From positions 2,012,162-2,076,161 of the forward strand of contig VYZI01000134.1 of the NCBI GenBank assembly GCA_013397695.1: a stretch of DNA of 64,000 nucleotides, in the 5' to 3' direction. Shown here piece after piece: positions 38,851-52,900 of this stretch. Within the stretch, counting starts at the first letter, position 1. Each line of letters opens with the position of its first letter. Position numbers and translations under genes: made by a program. The notes beneath the pieces were generated by a model. That model did no database searches, was not told where the DNA came from, and saw only the letters and a program-made list of their open reading frames with translations. The stretch comes from Centropus unirufus (lineage: Eukaryota > Chordata > Aves > Cuculiformes > Centropidae).

Positions 38851-41800
38851 ACAGTTCTCTTTAAAAGTGGGCTGAAAAAGGACATCACACCTTCCTGGAG
38901 AGTTGTGTTCATCATTCAACAGTCTTCAAACTGAGGTTATAAGATTTCAATTATTTATTCAGCTGATTACTCTAGGGTGCATGCCTGTACGTTCAACTGA
39001 CTTGAAAATGCCTAATTTACAAAAATAGTTGTTTATCTAGTCTTTCCTCATTCTACCTTAGAAAAATGCTAACATTTTCAGAAAACCTTACAATTCTTCC
39101 AATAAAATCCATTAAAACTTTTGGTTTAGTTGTTAAAGAGAATTCTATTTGTGCCCCTTCCAAAACGAAAACCAAAATTCTGTACAACAGGGACGTGTGT
39201 AAGGCAGAAGAGCAAATGAAAAACCAAATAAAATGTTGTGTAACTCCAGGGCTTATTATAAGCCCCTATTTTGCCAAAAGAAAAAGCTGAATTCTTTTAG
39301 CAGTCTCCATGCTGCTCTTGAAACACAATTAGCTCTAAGCTTAATATTCCACTCCGTGGTTCCTTATTCACCGCTGCACTTCACAACCTGACCTCAAAAG
39401 ATCCTTTGTTCATTCCGTCTGCATCCAGACTAGTGTGTAAGAAACTTGTAAATGACAGATGATTTGTTTTTCAATTTTGCTAAGGCTGAAAGCAGAAATA
39501 GGAAGTGCTGCCTGCTTTTGGAACCAATCACCAGGCAAATTAGTTTGTTGCCTGGCTGGTAACTGAAGCTGAAAACACTTCCAGCGATGCTCAGAGACAT
39601 ACCGAAAACTACAGAGTAGAGATCCTTTTAAAAGAAAAGATGATTTGTGTTACACAACTGATATCCATAAGGTGATTTTCCTGAGTCTAGGAACATCTGC
39701 ACTCTTTGCTGCTAATGCAAAACCCTGACCAAACACTCACACTGTCCCCATCTTGCCACAGAAAAATCAATAGAAATATCAAGCTGATATAAAAATCTAC
39801 AGGTTGAGTCATGTATATTTCAAAGGAGTCATCTCTGCAGCTCCAAAAAAGCAATTTATGGGAACCAGAAGGTGGGGCAGTCTGTCACGAGGATCCTGAG
39901 GGACAGGGAGCAGCCTGAGAAATACAGCTGGGGAAATAGGTATCAAGGAGACTGGCTCGTCCTGTGTTAGAGCTCCACTTTCCCTCCCAGTTGATCATCC
40001 AGGGCGGCTACCACAGGGATCAAACAGCCATCCAGCTTCAAACTGAAGCATCTCATCTGACCTTTGAGAACTGTGCTACAGTCCATGCTAAAGCAGTAGA
40101 TGTATTCCAATCAAATATTAATATTTATTATTAATATTAAGAGAAAAGACAGTTAAGTCAATGGCCTACAAGTAGGCTAATTTTATCTATGTATATTAAA
40201 ACAATAGATTTTTGTACCTTTGAGATGCTATAACCAAACAGTTTTAAATAAGAGAGGTATATTATGCTTAATAAAAAGAAGGATGGATTCATCTATTAGG
40301 CCATGCTTAATAAAGACAATTATCAACTATAGAACATCTTTATGTAATATATATACTCAAGAGAATCAGATGCTTTTAACTCCATTCAATTGGATGAGCA
40401 GCAATTTGCCCTTCCTGTTAGTTACATTTATGACAAAGCTAAAACAAATGTTCTTGTTTTTAATTTCTTTCCACTTGATTGATAGCCCTGCTCCAGGAAA
40501 TGTAAAATACTAAAAGTCAAAATGGCATTTATTTAATTTTGCTGTACTGAAATGGTCAAATTCAGGGTCAAATTTAGGTCAGTTTCTTCAGTGCATACCC
40601 TTAATACTTTATTGAAAAGACAAGCATAAAGTTCTACTCTACATTTCTATTATCCTGTGTTAGTTGTTTATATAATTTCCTTACTCGGGCAAAACAAATC
40701 AGATATTGGGATTTTCTGGGCTTCCATTTTTTAACATGTTTTAGTGCTTAAAATTCAAGGCTCTTACTCCAATCACAGCTTTTAAAGGCTGATGAGCCCT
40801 GAACGACAGTTCACATTGCACGAGAATGTTCCGCAATAATTCCTTTTAGCTCATTTCCATTCCCTTTTAAAGTTTTTGTGTTCATCTGCATTTTCCAAGT
40901 CACATTCCTCCATTCATTATGAAACATTAAGCAAGCCTTTTTCCCTTACATTAAAACAACCAAAGATCAAGTTGGTGCGTACACAGATCACACGTTCTCT
41001 GTGTCTGTGCTTGGAAGAGAAGAAAGCACTTTGCATGGATATATGCCCAAAATGAGGTCTGAAACAAAAAAAAAAAAGGAAAACCAGCAAACTCTCCAGG
41101 CTCAGATTGTTCAAGTGGCACAGCAACAGATCAGGCTGAATGGACATCAAGAGACACAGTCCTTTCAACAAATACAGTCAACCTTTTAAAAAAAAACAAC
41201 CAAAAAACAGTATGAGGCTGTTCCCAAGCCTGTGGTCATTCCTGTAAGCCACTCCTATTCAAGGCACCCAGAACCAGCAAGCAATGGAGTCACTTGTGCT
41301 CCTCATGCCTCCTCCTTCCAGGAGGAGCAAACCTTGCAAAGCTACATTTGCTGCAGGTGACTCACGGGAAGGATGATGTCCTAACATCTACTCCCCAGGA
41401 GAGCTCAGGGCTTGTGGAGGCCTCCCCAGAAGAGGGAGGTGTCCAAAAGAAGGGCTGCATGGACAACCATAGATCAGCTCTCCCTCATGGAGCTATGGCC
41501 TCAAAGGCAGTCACCAACAAGCAGGGTTGTGCTGTGAGCAGGAAAGGAGCAAACATTCCGGCACACCACACACTTGGTCACTCCTTTTCGCTCCTTCCAC
41601 GCAGCTCCCTACCTGACGTGCTATTTTTGCTGCGGCCCTTAATAAAGCACGTGAACCTCTCTTCTGAGGAGCACACAGATTCCTGAAGGAATCTGGATAA
41701 TGGCCATGTGTTCGTGTATACAGTCCTTAACGCATCTAGCAAGGAGCACGTAGGATAAAACAAGGTACAAGCAAAATTATGGTGATATGGTAATACAGCC

Positions 41801-43054
41801 ATTCCCCAACACCATCCACTATCTCCTGCAGTGCTTTATAATAGATCTGGCCATTTACCTCCTGCCTTTATTACCTCGCTCTGTTGTGCCTCATGCATCC
41901 CACCAAGGTGGTTGTAATTGCATGTCTGCTGGCAGGGGCCTAAATAACAACAAAAAATGGAGACAATAACCGAGAATGTGTCTGAGCAAATGCATTCATC
42001 TGGTCCAAGCCCACAAAATTTCCTATGCTTTCACGTAGGGCACTTCCCAAACCCTTTCATGTGTGTTTAGAACAGCCTTGATCGTTTTGTAGAATGCCAA
42101 AGGCACTCTTCCTCTGTTTAGTATAAGGGTTGCTATTTCTTAATTGAATATTAACTCCTTTCCAGCAACTTCAGTTTAATTTAAGGAAATCAAATCTAGA
42201 GCAGACTAAGTACTGGCAGAGCAAAACCACTGTCTTTGCAAAAGGTGAATAAAAAAAAATTTGACCAGAAAGTTTAGCGTCAGCAGATGCAATTTCAGCC
42301 ACATTAATCCATTTCAAAGTAACATGACAAAGGCAGCAAGGCTTTCCATTTCACTAACATTCAGAAATTTAAAAGTAATGCATTAACACTTTACATGACC
42401 AAAGAGGTTAAACAAGCAGCACTGTTTCAGTAGTTCTGTGAACTTTGAACCCTTGAAATTCTGGAATTAGCTGTGTTACTGGAACTGAGATTTCTTGTTG
42501 GAAGGTAGAATCACAGAGACAGAAGGCGCACATTCACAGCAATTAGCATCCACAAACAAACCAGTGCACACTAATGCCAGAATTTAATGAGTGAAAAGCT
42601 CAGGCTTTTGGAGTAACAACTACACAAGCTGCACTTTAGTCTCTTTTCCTTTCTAATAAAGCTTGAGCTTCCATCAGGTGTATACAGAGGTTCCATAATG
42701 TTCAAGACGAAACAGACAAGTCCAGGTGCATTACTGTTCAAGCCATTGGCAGAGGCAGGACACTGGATCGGAATAAACCACATTCTTTTTTGGTTGTGCT
42801 AATTTACATCCTCAGTGTTTTTTCTGGCAAATACAATAAATGTCCCCATCAAAGGAAATAAGGATGAATACGAAAGAGAAATCAGGACTTGAAATGAAGG
42901 ATGACTGTTCAATAAGCTCCTGGTGTTTACTTTCAGAGAAATGTAATAATGGAGCTTACAAATATTCAAAACCAAAGCACTATCTTAAGAAGGCAGGGGG
43001 AAAAACCACAAAAAGACTGTGAAACTGCATATATTCCTTTTCAATACTTATCTC

Positions 43055-43135
43055 TGCATCTAAATACGTGTATATAGACGTGTATGTACGCATACATATG
43101 CTCACGCCTATATGTGTATGTACAGACATACAACA
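43055..43135. repeat. Interrupted TA/TG/CA simple repeat
   Basis: Alternating purine-pyrimidine sequence (acgtgtatatagacgtgtat, then gtacgcatacatatg and ctatatgtgtatgtacag). It lies about 65 bp upstream of the inverted repeat at 43200-43288. Confidence 0.7.
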
Positions 43136-43199
43136 TTATTTTCTTTCATTTAGGAAACAGTAGATAGGTGCCTTAGTCACATCGAGAAAGTACTGAGAT

Positions 43200-43288
43200 G
43201 ATAACTCACAGATGCAATGAGAAACAATGAGATTAGACAACATCGTCTTATCAACTGTCATCCAATCTCACTGCGTCTGTGAGTTATC
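43200..43288. repeat. 89-bp inverted repeat (hairpin-forming or MITE-like element)
   Basis: The left arm GATAACTCACAGATGCAAT and the reverse complement of the right arm, GATAACTCACAGACGCAGT, match at 17 of 19 positions. Both arms end exactly at GATAAC/GTTATC. If a 10-bp insertion (gagaaacaat) in the left arm is skipped, the match continues with GAGATTAGAC versus GAGATTGGAT. RNA from either strand would fold into a long stem with one wobble and one mismatch in the first 19 pairs. It could be a small terminal-inverted-repeat element, a relict of a larger transposon, or a hairpin RNA source. I do not recognise the family. Confidence 0.7.
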
Positions 43289-46200
43289 TTCTTGTCGTCC
43301 AGTCAAAGTTTCATTTTTTTATCTTGCAAGCAGAGGATAAATATCTTAAGAACTGGGTATGTTTGCCACAAACACGATGTGATTGTACATGGGATGGCTT
43401 CGTTTTTGGTGTTTCAGAAGAAAGGAAATACCCAGGCTATCACTTCCACCAAGTGAAAAAATAAATTGACAAGCACTTCTTAAATGACTCACAGCTTACA
43501 TATATTGGCTTGCGGGCAGAATTATGCAAAATTGGTAAAATTAAGACCTCATACTAGATGCAAGAAGTGTTAATGACTGTGCAAAAAGCAAAATGAAAGA
43601 AGATTAAAAAGAGGAGGGACTTCTGATTTAAAGTGTCTACAGAAAAAAAGAACCAAATCCTATCCCTTCTGAACTTGAGCAGCTCTTTGAAATGCTATTT
43701 ATTTATTTGTCCCTCCCTCCTGCTTGGTTCTACTTCCTAAATTGATGCAGACCAAGCGCACAGACAACAGAGACGGATAATTTACATTTCACAAACCCAA
43801 GAAAATGCCAATTATGTCTAACCAAAAGGAGAAAGTGTTCAAAGTTGCAATATTTTATTCATACGGACTTGTTATCTCTACAAGCTCCAAAAGGGTAGTA
43901 TTATACTGAATTACAGAGGAGAGAAGGGGTTAATTCTGAACTACAGGAAGGGCCAGCATCTAATTCACACCAAGTTCCACCACCTCAAAAAAAGTACTGC
44001 TTCCCTGCCCTAAAGTCTTTAGATATCAAATGAATCCCCTTTGGCTGCCAAAGTTAAACACCAAATGCCTTTAATTTTAACAGCTTAAGGAGTAGTGAAA
44101 TGGGACTTCCCATCACGTCCACCAGAGGAGCAGCAACTTATGCCCTCTCACAGCAAGCAGCCAGTAATGAAATACACTAAAAGGGAGCAAAGAAGGAGCT
44201 ACCCAAGGAGGCAAAAAGAGCAAAACTAACTGAGAGATCTTCTGATATCTTAGAAGTTGGTGGAATCAAAAGATTTGGAGTACCAATGCATATTCTTCGC
44301 TCTGAACCCCCTCCAGGTAACACGCTCCTCGTTTTCCTCAGCACCAACACTAAAGAACACCAAGTGTAGCAGCTGACCCTGCAGCCTACAGAATCTTCTC
44401 ATGCTCTCCCTCTCGTACTTCTTAATACATATGTGTCTTTTCTTCCTGGCGTAGCCTCCTCCTTTTCCCTTTCCTCTACTACTCTCTGTTTTATGCTTCA
44501 CCATGATGTTCTTTCCATATTTCTGGCAAATTTTCATTTCAGAATTTAGAACTGCTGAATGTAACAAAGCAGTAACACTAGATGCTTTGCAAATTTTACA
44601 AGAACCAAACTTGGACTACAGTAAGAGGACTGTAAAAAGCACAGATAATATCCTCAGAAGAGTACAAAAAAAAGGCCTACTTAGTTCCAAATTAAGCAGC
44701 ATTTATTCATTTTATGGTATGTTCTGATAGATGAAAAAAATCTCCTCTGAAATGGAATTTATAGCAATTCTAAGCTTTCCAAATCACTATATCCTATTGT
44801 CAATAAAACACTGTGTGTGCTGACTGTTCCAGGAGTTAAAAGACCAGAAAGGTTTGTATATCAATCTACATATTTCCATTCAAACCAACTGAGAACAACC
44901 TTGAGATCACTGTTTTTCTTCTTAATCAAGCCCAGCTGAACAAAGGAGGCTGCATGCATTATATTAAGATTTTTTTCCATATTCACGAGATGGTTAATAA
45001 GTATAAATCTGATTGAAGCCTCGTTTCCACACTGAAAAATGTCAAGAGGATTTCCTCCCATTTAAGGAAATGGGAGGAGGAAGAAGTCAACAGTAATAAC
45101 TGTGGCTGAATACACACACTACGATCTATGTTCTTCACAATACACTGAAAATTGTGATTAAAATCAAAGACTTGGCACAACTCGGACAAACAAGAAGATA
45201 AAACTGCTATCACAGTATTACAATACAGTTATCTTTTCCCCCCAGTTCACAAGATAATTGCTGCATATCATAAGTACACGTCAGGAGAATTAACTGGAAA
45301 TTAGAGAGAACAATTAGAAGTTTGCATTTTGTAAATTCAGCCTTCAGTACAAAGATCTAAATTCAGTGGCATACCCAATAACCTCAGGAAGAAAGGTTTG
45401 GCTTTATTAAGATAGCTCTTATTCCCCAAGCTAACCTGTGCAACAGAGAACCGATAGTCTCCAGGGAAACCACAATCCTCTTGGCAGGTCACCCTGTATA
45501 TGTTTCATACGTGGCACTTTGCAGTATACGTATACAGGAAAAGGACAGATAGCTTCATAAATGCTTGAATGCTTTATTCAAATGTTACCTGCTGGTTTCT
45601 CCTTGTTTTCACTTTAAATCTCCAGTGTTTCACATACATTTTCCCCTTTTGTTGTAATAGGAGTTTTCAGGGTTTTTTTGTAAAAGCTTATTTAGGATGA
45701 TGTATGCCAAGTTTGTATGATTTTTTTTTTTTAAAGCTCAAAATGGAGTTTTTCCCCTATACTGTCGCTAAAGTCTACTTATTACTCTATTTCAGATGCT
45801 CTCATTTCTTGACTACATCAAACAATAACATCCCTTTTCTTCAAAAGGCAGCTGTACCAACTAAACACTTAATATTTTAAATTGGAGTAAGTACAGTGAC
45901 TTTCATCTTTTTATCTTTTTCCAGCCTTGAAATATTTTATTTTTTAGATAAAGAGAAGACATTTCCAAATTATGTGTGCTTTTCATTTGGAAGATAACAG
46001 AAAGTGTAACTTCTCAGTGTTTTTTTTGGTGCTTCTTAAATCAAATTCCCCTCTCTGGGAAACCCTGTAATTTTTCATAAATGTCTGGTAAATTGTTTTC
46101 AGCTTTACTGGCAAAACTAAATAAATGTTAAAGCAGCCAAAAATGTAACATGCATTAAATGGCTAAGCAAGGAGTGTTACTGGAAGGTATTTTTGCAATT

Positions 46201-47382
46201 AAATTTTGGCCCCACATTTAGTTGTTTGAAAAAGAAAGCTGGGTAAAGAACGCTACATAATGAAATTCACTCTAAACAGGAAATATTCGGGGCAGGTAAA
46301 TTAAAATCAGGGGAAAGGGAGATATAATGCACTTGGATAGTTTTTAAACATCCTGCCCTGTAGCGACCAGAAGACAAACACTTCCATGGGCACCAGCACG
46401 AGACCCACAACACACAACAGCTGTGAGGTTATCAGCAGAAACAAAACTCATCCTCCTAACTCCATTGAACTTCCCAGGAAAACTCTGAGTTATAAAAAGG
46501 AATAAAAAGGAAATTAGATCTGCCTTTGTTTCCAGTCGTTGGGCCTGCTTGGGGATCTGCAGCGAGAACTCAAATGCAAAACATGCTCCGGAAAGTATTT
46601 TACTATTTCTCTCAGCATCCCTGCCCCACACTTCTACTTTTTGTTCAGCTGCATTGATAACAGGAACATATTCCCATCACTAAGATTTGTAGGAACCTCT
46701 GTTAGAACATGGGAGTTTCACTGGAGCGGTCTGTCTTTGTACACAAGGAGGAGTTCCATCTCACCATTGCAGCAGACCTGGAATCACCCTAAGATGCCAC
46801 TGTTAGGATGCACTCGGAAATCTCAGCTACTCCATGGCACTGGAGGCAGCAATCCAGTTGGAACTGAAGCTTTTATGACATTTGCAGCAAAACAGGCCTG
46901 AAGAGGAACCTTGCTGTTTAAAAGAAACCCCCACTCCAATGATACACTTAACATGCCAAGAGTTGCATGGGAATGTATGAAAATACAGGGTGGCAGTAAT
47001 CGCTATCAAGCAATTTCCCAAACGGTTCCTGATTAACTTGGCATGCAGAAGAGCCTTGTATTACCCCATCGATGATTTTTAGAAAAACAACATAAACTAT
47101 AAGTAATTCTGGAAGACATGAAGCTAGAATCACCAAATGGATCAGTTACTTCACAATGAATTAGCCAGCTACATCCTTCAGGAATGAGGTAAGGGAGTTA
47201 CAGCTATGCCAAAGAGGACCTACCTCACAATTGGATTTATTATTGGTTATTGGATTTTCCAGCTCTGTTGGTACACACAGAGGATTAAAGATTTGATTAA
47301 AATCAGTACTAGGTAGAATGCTTTCTGCTAACTTATTGCTTCCTGTATCACTAGATACAGTGCTAATATACAAAATCCTGCT

Positions 47383-47802
47383 GAAGGAGGAGCACCTCTG
47401 CTATGAGGACAGGCTGAGAGAGTTAGGGCTGTTCAGCCTGGCGAAGGCTCTGGGAAGACCTTATAATGGCCTTTCAGGACCTGAAGGGACCCTAGAGGAA
47501 AGCTGGGGAGGGACTTCTTACAAGGGCATGGAATGATAGGACAAGGCCTAATGGCTTTAAATTGGAAGGGGAAAAATTTAGACTAGGCATTAGGAAGAAA
47601 TTCTTCCTGCTGAGGGTGGCGCGACACTGGCACAGGTTGCCCAGGGAGGTTGTGGCTGCCCCCTCCCTAGAGGTATTCAAGGCCAGGTTGGATGGGACCT
47701 TGGGCAGCCTGTGCTGGTTGGAGGTATTCCTGAACATGGCAGGGGGGGTTGGAACTGGATGATCTTTAAGGTCCCTTCCAACTCAAACCATTCTATGATT
47801 CT
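47383..47802 (+). mobile_element. CR1 LINE 3' fragment, about 420 bp (subfamily B)
   Basis: Starts ggagcacctctgctatgagg and continues acaggctgagagagttaggg. It ends aaggtcccttccaactcaaa ccattctatgattct, the second tail type. It is the longest subfamily B copy in the window apart from the edge copy at 63175. Confidence 0.95.
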
Positions 47803-49387
47803 CCAATTCTAAGTTCTTTTCCATTAGCATAGCTAATGAAGAGTGATTCTCACTGATGTGGCTTTTCTTCTCCAATCTCACTGCCGCCACAGCCTCAGGT
47901 TTTCCTTCTTCCCTTTTCTTCCCACCCCTTGGATTCCTCAAACTGACAGGAAACGGCATCTGGCATCCGTGGCTGTGCTGGAGCAATCCACTGGCTCACT
48001 GGCCAGCAAGCTGTCACTAAGGAGAGGGCGCGTGGCTTGGTTCTCCTCACCTCTCCCTGATCAACACAGGCCATCTACCCAGCTGCCAGCATTCAAAAAG
48101 TCTGGAGCAGCCTAAGTGCCTTTAAAAATGTCAAACAAATTGGTTTGAAATCGTCCATTTATAATTATTTGGAGGAATGAGACATGCAGACAGTGAGTCT
48201 TTTTTAACTCTCATTTTCCTAGGAAATGTCCAGAAACAATCCAGAAAACTCATCGCTCCACCACCTCCGAAACCTCTGACAAAAAAAAAAAAATCCTTCA
48301 AAAATAAGAAGGTACGATGGGATATTGCCTTCTGTAACACCGCTGAGAGTGTGTTTAACAGTGATAAGGCTTTCACAGAACATTGAGAACGACTAGCAAG
48401 CAATAGCTCACCACTGGCACCTACAAGACGTATGTCACTGCCAAACATACCACATCACTTCAGCTTGGCAAGAGCACTTGATAGGAAGCCAAAGAGTAGT
48501 GGAAAAGGCTGTTAGAAGTTAACAAAGCACTTCCCAAAAGTACTGTTTTGTTTTTTTAAGCAAGTCTGCTAGAGCATGGGTGATGGATTTAGTAAAGAAA
48601 AAAGTTTTTCTTGGCAAAAAACGCTGCTTTTTTTTTTTGCTTAGAGCAAATTTTTCTGTCACTCTCCAGAATTCGAACTCCTGCTCTCTCGTTTCAGCAA
48701 AAAGCAGCCAGTTTCTGTGTTTGAGTGAAGAATTCCCACACAGTAATACTGACAGCATGCAAATCTATTGCTTAATACGGGCCATGGGAAAGTGGCCACA
48801 AATCGAAGAATCATTAGAAGTAAAACAATATTATTTGTTATTCTTTTCTATTTTGCAGTAAAATTGTTGTTGTTGCAATTACGTTTCCAAAGAGGAGCAG
48901 AGCATTTCTCCAAATGTTTATGAAAAGCCATCATTTTACCTTTATTTCTCATGGTAGTTAGGTCAGGAAAAGGGCTGCATCTAAAACATTTATAGGAGAT
49001 GAAAAGCAAAGACGAAGAGACACCTTACCATGCAAAAGAATGAGTTAATGATGTTATTATAATCTAATCCCAAAGTAGTAAGTATATGCAATAAAGATAT
49101 AACAGATGTCCTGTCCAACAGGGACAGAATTCTTTAATGGTAGGAAGGTGGCAATTAAAAAGCTTTATGCAAACAATCTTAAGATCTAAGCCTTTCCTTA
49201 CCCCCTGGACAGGATGCCTTTCCTGTTACTGACATAAAAAAAAATTAGTTTCATAAATGCACATTCTCACCGACTAAATAATAAAATACAGAAGCAAATG
49301 AACAGGTCTATTTCTTAGTTCCCTATAAAAGGAATATAAAATAAACTTTATAGGTGGCACAGTGGTGTGTGATGATGCCTATTCAGC

Positions 49388-49928
49388 GTGGTCAGCAGGG
49401 CCAGGGAGGTGATTCTGCCCCGGAACTCAGCACTGGTGAGGCCCCATCTCGAATCCTGTGCTCAGTTCTGGGCCCCTCACTCCAAGAAGGACATTGAGGT
49501 CCTGCACTGTGGGCAGAGAAGGGCAACAAAGCTGGAGCGGGGGCTGGGGAGCAAGTCTTGTGAGCAGCAGCTGAGGGAGCTGGGGTTCTTCAGCGCAGAG
49601 GAGGCTGAGGAGAGACCTCATCAGTGCCTCCACCTGCCTGAAAGGAGGTTGTGGAGAGGTGGGTGCTGGCCTCTTTGCCCAAGTGACAGGGGATAGGACA
49701 AGAGGGAATGGCCTCAAATTGGACATCAGGAAAAAATTCTTCACTGAAAGGGTCCTCAGGCCCTGACAGAGGCCGTGCAGGAAGATGGTTGAGTCCCCAT
49801 CCCTGGAGGTATTTAAAAGAAGGGGCGATGAGGTGCTTAGGGATATGGTTTAGTGGCAGACAGGTACTGTTCGGCTTGATGATCTCAGAGGTCTTTTCAA
49901 ACCTGATGATTCTGTGATTCTATGATTC
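49388..49928 (+). mobile_element. CR1 LINE 3' fragment, 541 bp (subfamily A)
   Basis: Starts gtggtcagcagggccaggga ggtgattctgcc and ends gatgattctgtgattctatg attc. It covers the ORF2 C-terminus and the 3' untranslated region. The 5' boundary is at nearly the same consensus position as in the copies at 60124 and 62135. Confidence 0.95.
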
Positions 49929-52900
49929 ACAGCCAGCACACAACAACTGTTCACTATTATTCTTCTCGGCCACCACTCACATGGGCAACACCTCGGGAGC
50001 AAACCCGTGAAAGCATGCAGAGCACAGTGCCTCCGTGCCTTGGCTCATACTGTATTCTCTCTGTTCCTAAGAATGCAACCCAAAGGGAGGTCACAGGGAG
50101 CCTCACGTGGCTCTAACTTCTAATCATATGACAGCCCACGTGTAAGACACTTGAGCTTCTCTCTTTTCCCAAGTGCACTCTGCAAAACAAAGGATCATTT
50201 CTACAACCTTTTAGGTCAAGAAGGGCCAGACCCGCTACGGGCTAATAATGAAATAACCACTGATAGAACACTTTGAGTTTCCACCAGTGGTTTTGGAAGG
50301 GTTCCCTGGAAGTATCTGTTGATAACCAGACCATTTTTTCCCCAAATTTACTACAGTAAAGAAACTAAACAAACAACAAAACTAACAAGTAGTGCAAGAG
50401 TGCAGCTTGACAACAAAGTCTTAAAATTATGAAGTATTTTATTCAGTGAACATGTGGTGAAGAACAATGAAAATAACCCCAGAGAATATCTACAATTTTA
50501 TCTATTTCATCATTTGAAAGGCTTCATCAAGGCATTCAACCCAGCTGGAAAAATCGGGTAGAAGGAGAACTGCAGAGAATGACAGATGCTGCATCTGAGC
50601 AGAACACTCCTTAGTAAACAGACAACAAAACAAAAACAAAACAAAAAAGCAATTCTGACACAGTTCCAAACTTTATGAGACAATAACTTAACAAAAGACC
50701 ATTTATTCTGTCACTCATTCCATTCTTTTATTTTGTGATTTGAGATGAAAGCAGATGCTATTTTTTTTTGCTTACTAATAATCTGTACAGTAATTACTAG
50801 TGAATTAACCCATGCAATTTAGCACTATTTGTCAATTCTTATATCAGTTATTAGGAAATTCAAGAAACAATTGTTCAAATAAAAGACCACCAATAGAGGG
50901 TTTAGCAAGCAGGGAACTACAGTAGACTGGTGTTTGTTTATATATCACCAGTAACCACGTCTTGGTTTACCTAACTTTCTCAAAAATCCATCTATTTGTT
51001 TGTAAACCTCATACCTAATTCTCTTTCAGATTTAAGGCCTTTTATCAATTCATTTGGAAACACGTGGCATCTTTAGGACTTCTCATATCCTTGCTGTCTT
51101 TAATTTTTTATGTGCCACGTAGTTCATGAAAGCCCCTGCATTCTCAGACTGAGATGAACTCTTTCAACTGATGACTGTTTAGCAGAGACAGGTAATATCG
51201 GTGCAGGTCTTTACTCACCTGATGACTGTCAAGCTTGTCTTTCGTGTGTTGATCAAGAGCTGCAGCTCACAGAGCTCACAGGCTTAATGAGATTCTCTTC
51301 CCCTTGCAAGGACTGCTTCTTTCAAGGAGAATCTGTAGCTAATCAGTGCAAGTCTCAAGTTGAGAGGATGATTATTTGGAGGGAGAAGAAAAGAAAGGAC
51401 GTTGAATTCTTTACAATTTCAACTAAAAAGAGCTCCATTTGTATGAAACCAGCAGGGTTTACAAAACCCAATTGGCCGAAACTTGCAGTTCCTGTACAAG
51501 ACCTTATCACAATGCACGGGTTACCAGTAAGAGCCGCACCAGTTAGCTACAGCAGCTGAGTATCAGACTCAGCTAAAACTTCTCACATGCCACCTCCTCG
51601 CTGGAAAAGCCCCTCACGCTGCTGCTGATTCGAAGTTTATCAACAAGCATGGTGTTTCAAATCAAATAATTTGCAAAATCTTGACTTCACGCAAACCAAG
51701 AGTTTGCTGGGTGTGCAAGTGACATGACAAAAAGCAAGTTCCGATTTCAGTCATGTCACCTGGACAACCCCTGAAGTCCAGGGTATCACATATTTGTGCA
51801 ATAAGATGAAACCGAGTCACTGAGGCTTGTGTATGGTGTTTAAGATGCAGGGCAAAAATACAGAACACATACCAGGGTTTTGCCAAGATACCTGAATAAG
51901 TGCCAAACAAGCTTAGGAACTCAAAGAAAGACCAACAGAGTGCTCAGAAAATGCTACTGAGTTCTTGCCCTCCACATAAAACATGAACATTTTCCCACAC
52001 TGCCTCATCACTTAAAGAAAAGGCCACAATCGGGAGGCCCGGATCAATCATTAGCAGCATTGTAATACGTTATGGCTGTAAGACAGTAATGTTCAAACAG
52101 TATTTCAGCGTGAAATTATATCAGAAAGCTTCGAAATTGCTGCAAAATGGCCATGACCCAGCAAGCAGGTGGCAGAAGCACCTGGAGCGCATTAAACTGA
52201 GACCTAATGCAAAAAGGTGCATCCATACCAGGACCCACTTGAGATCTTCCTTGGCAGAACATTCCCATCTTGCACAGGCAGAACACTTACTAGCCTACCC
52301 ATCACTTGCACACATACATACGGGCACTGAAAAACAGAACAGAAACAGAAGTCTCACACAGAAAATGCACTCCCATGGACACAGGATCAATGCCTCTCTC
52401 TACAGCAAGCCACCGTAAAGAAAACGTGGGTCAGGTGTTCACACACAAACCCCATGCAAATACCATTAAATGACTAACCTGAAGAACAGCCAATGCTTGG
52501 GACACAATAATTAAGGTTTGCAAACTACATTATATTTTGATGAGTACAATATTCATAATCTTAATTTAAATTGCAGTCACAATTATGCTTGTTGCTAAAG
52601 CAACAATTCTGCCTATTTACAAAACTGGGCAAAGAAAATGAGAAATCCTGCCATTTCCATGCACAATAGATGTGATGGACTTAAACTACCTAAATATTTT
52701 CAGGTTACTCTTCAGGCCAAATATAAATTGAATGTTGATCTTTCCCAGAAATGCTAGCATTTAAGGTTTAAAGCAACTTTTCCCTATGAGGATATGCCTA
52801 ACACACTCAGGGGAGGTTTTCATGTCACTTTCAGTTTCAAAAAACAAAACAGGTTGTCATGAAAGACCCAAAAGGGATGTGAACCCAGAAATGTAAGTTG

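Noticed and set aside
41294..41686. 130-codon plus-strand frame as a possible exon or small gene
   Set aside because: No recognisable motif, no splice or promoter context, and the wrong strand for RFTN1. Chance frame in locally GC-richer DNA is the simpler reading.
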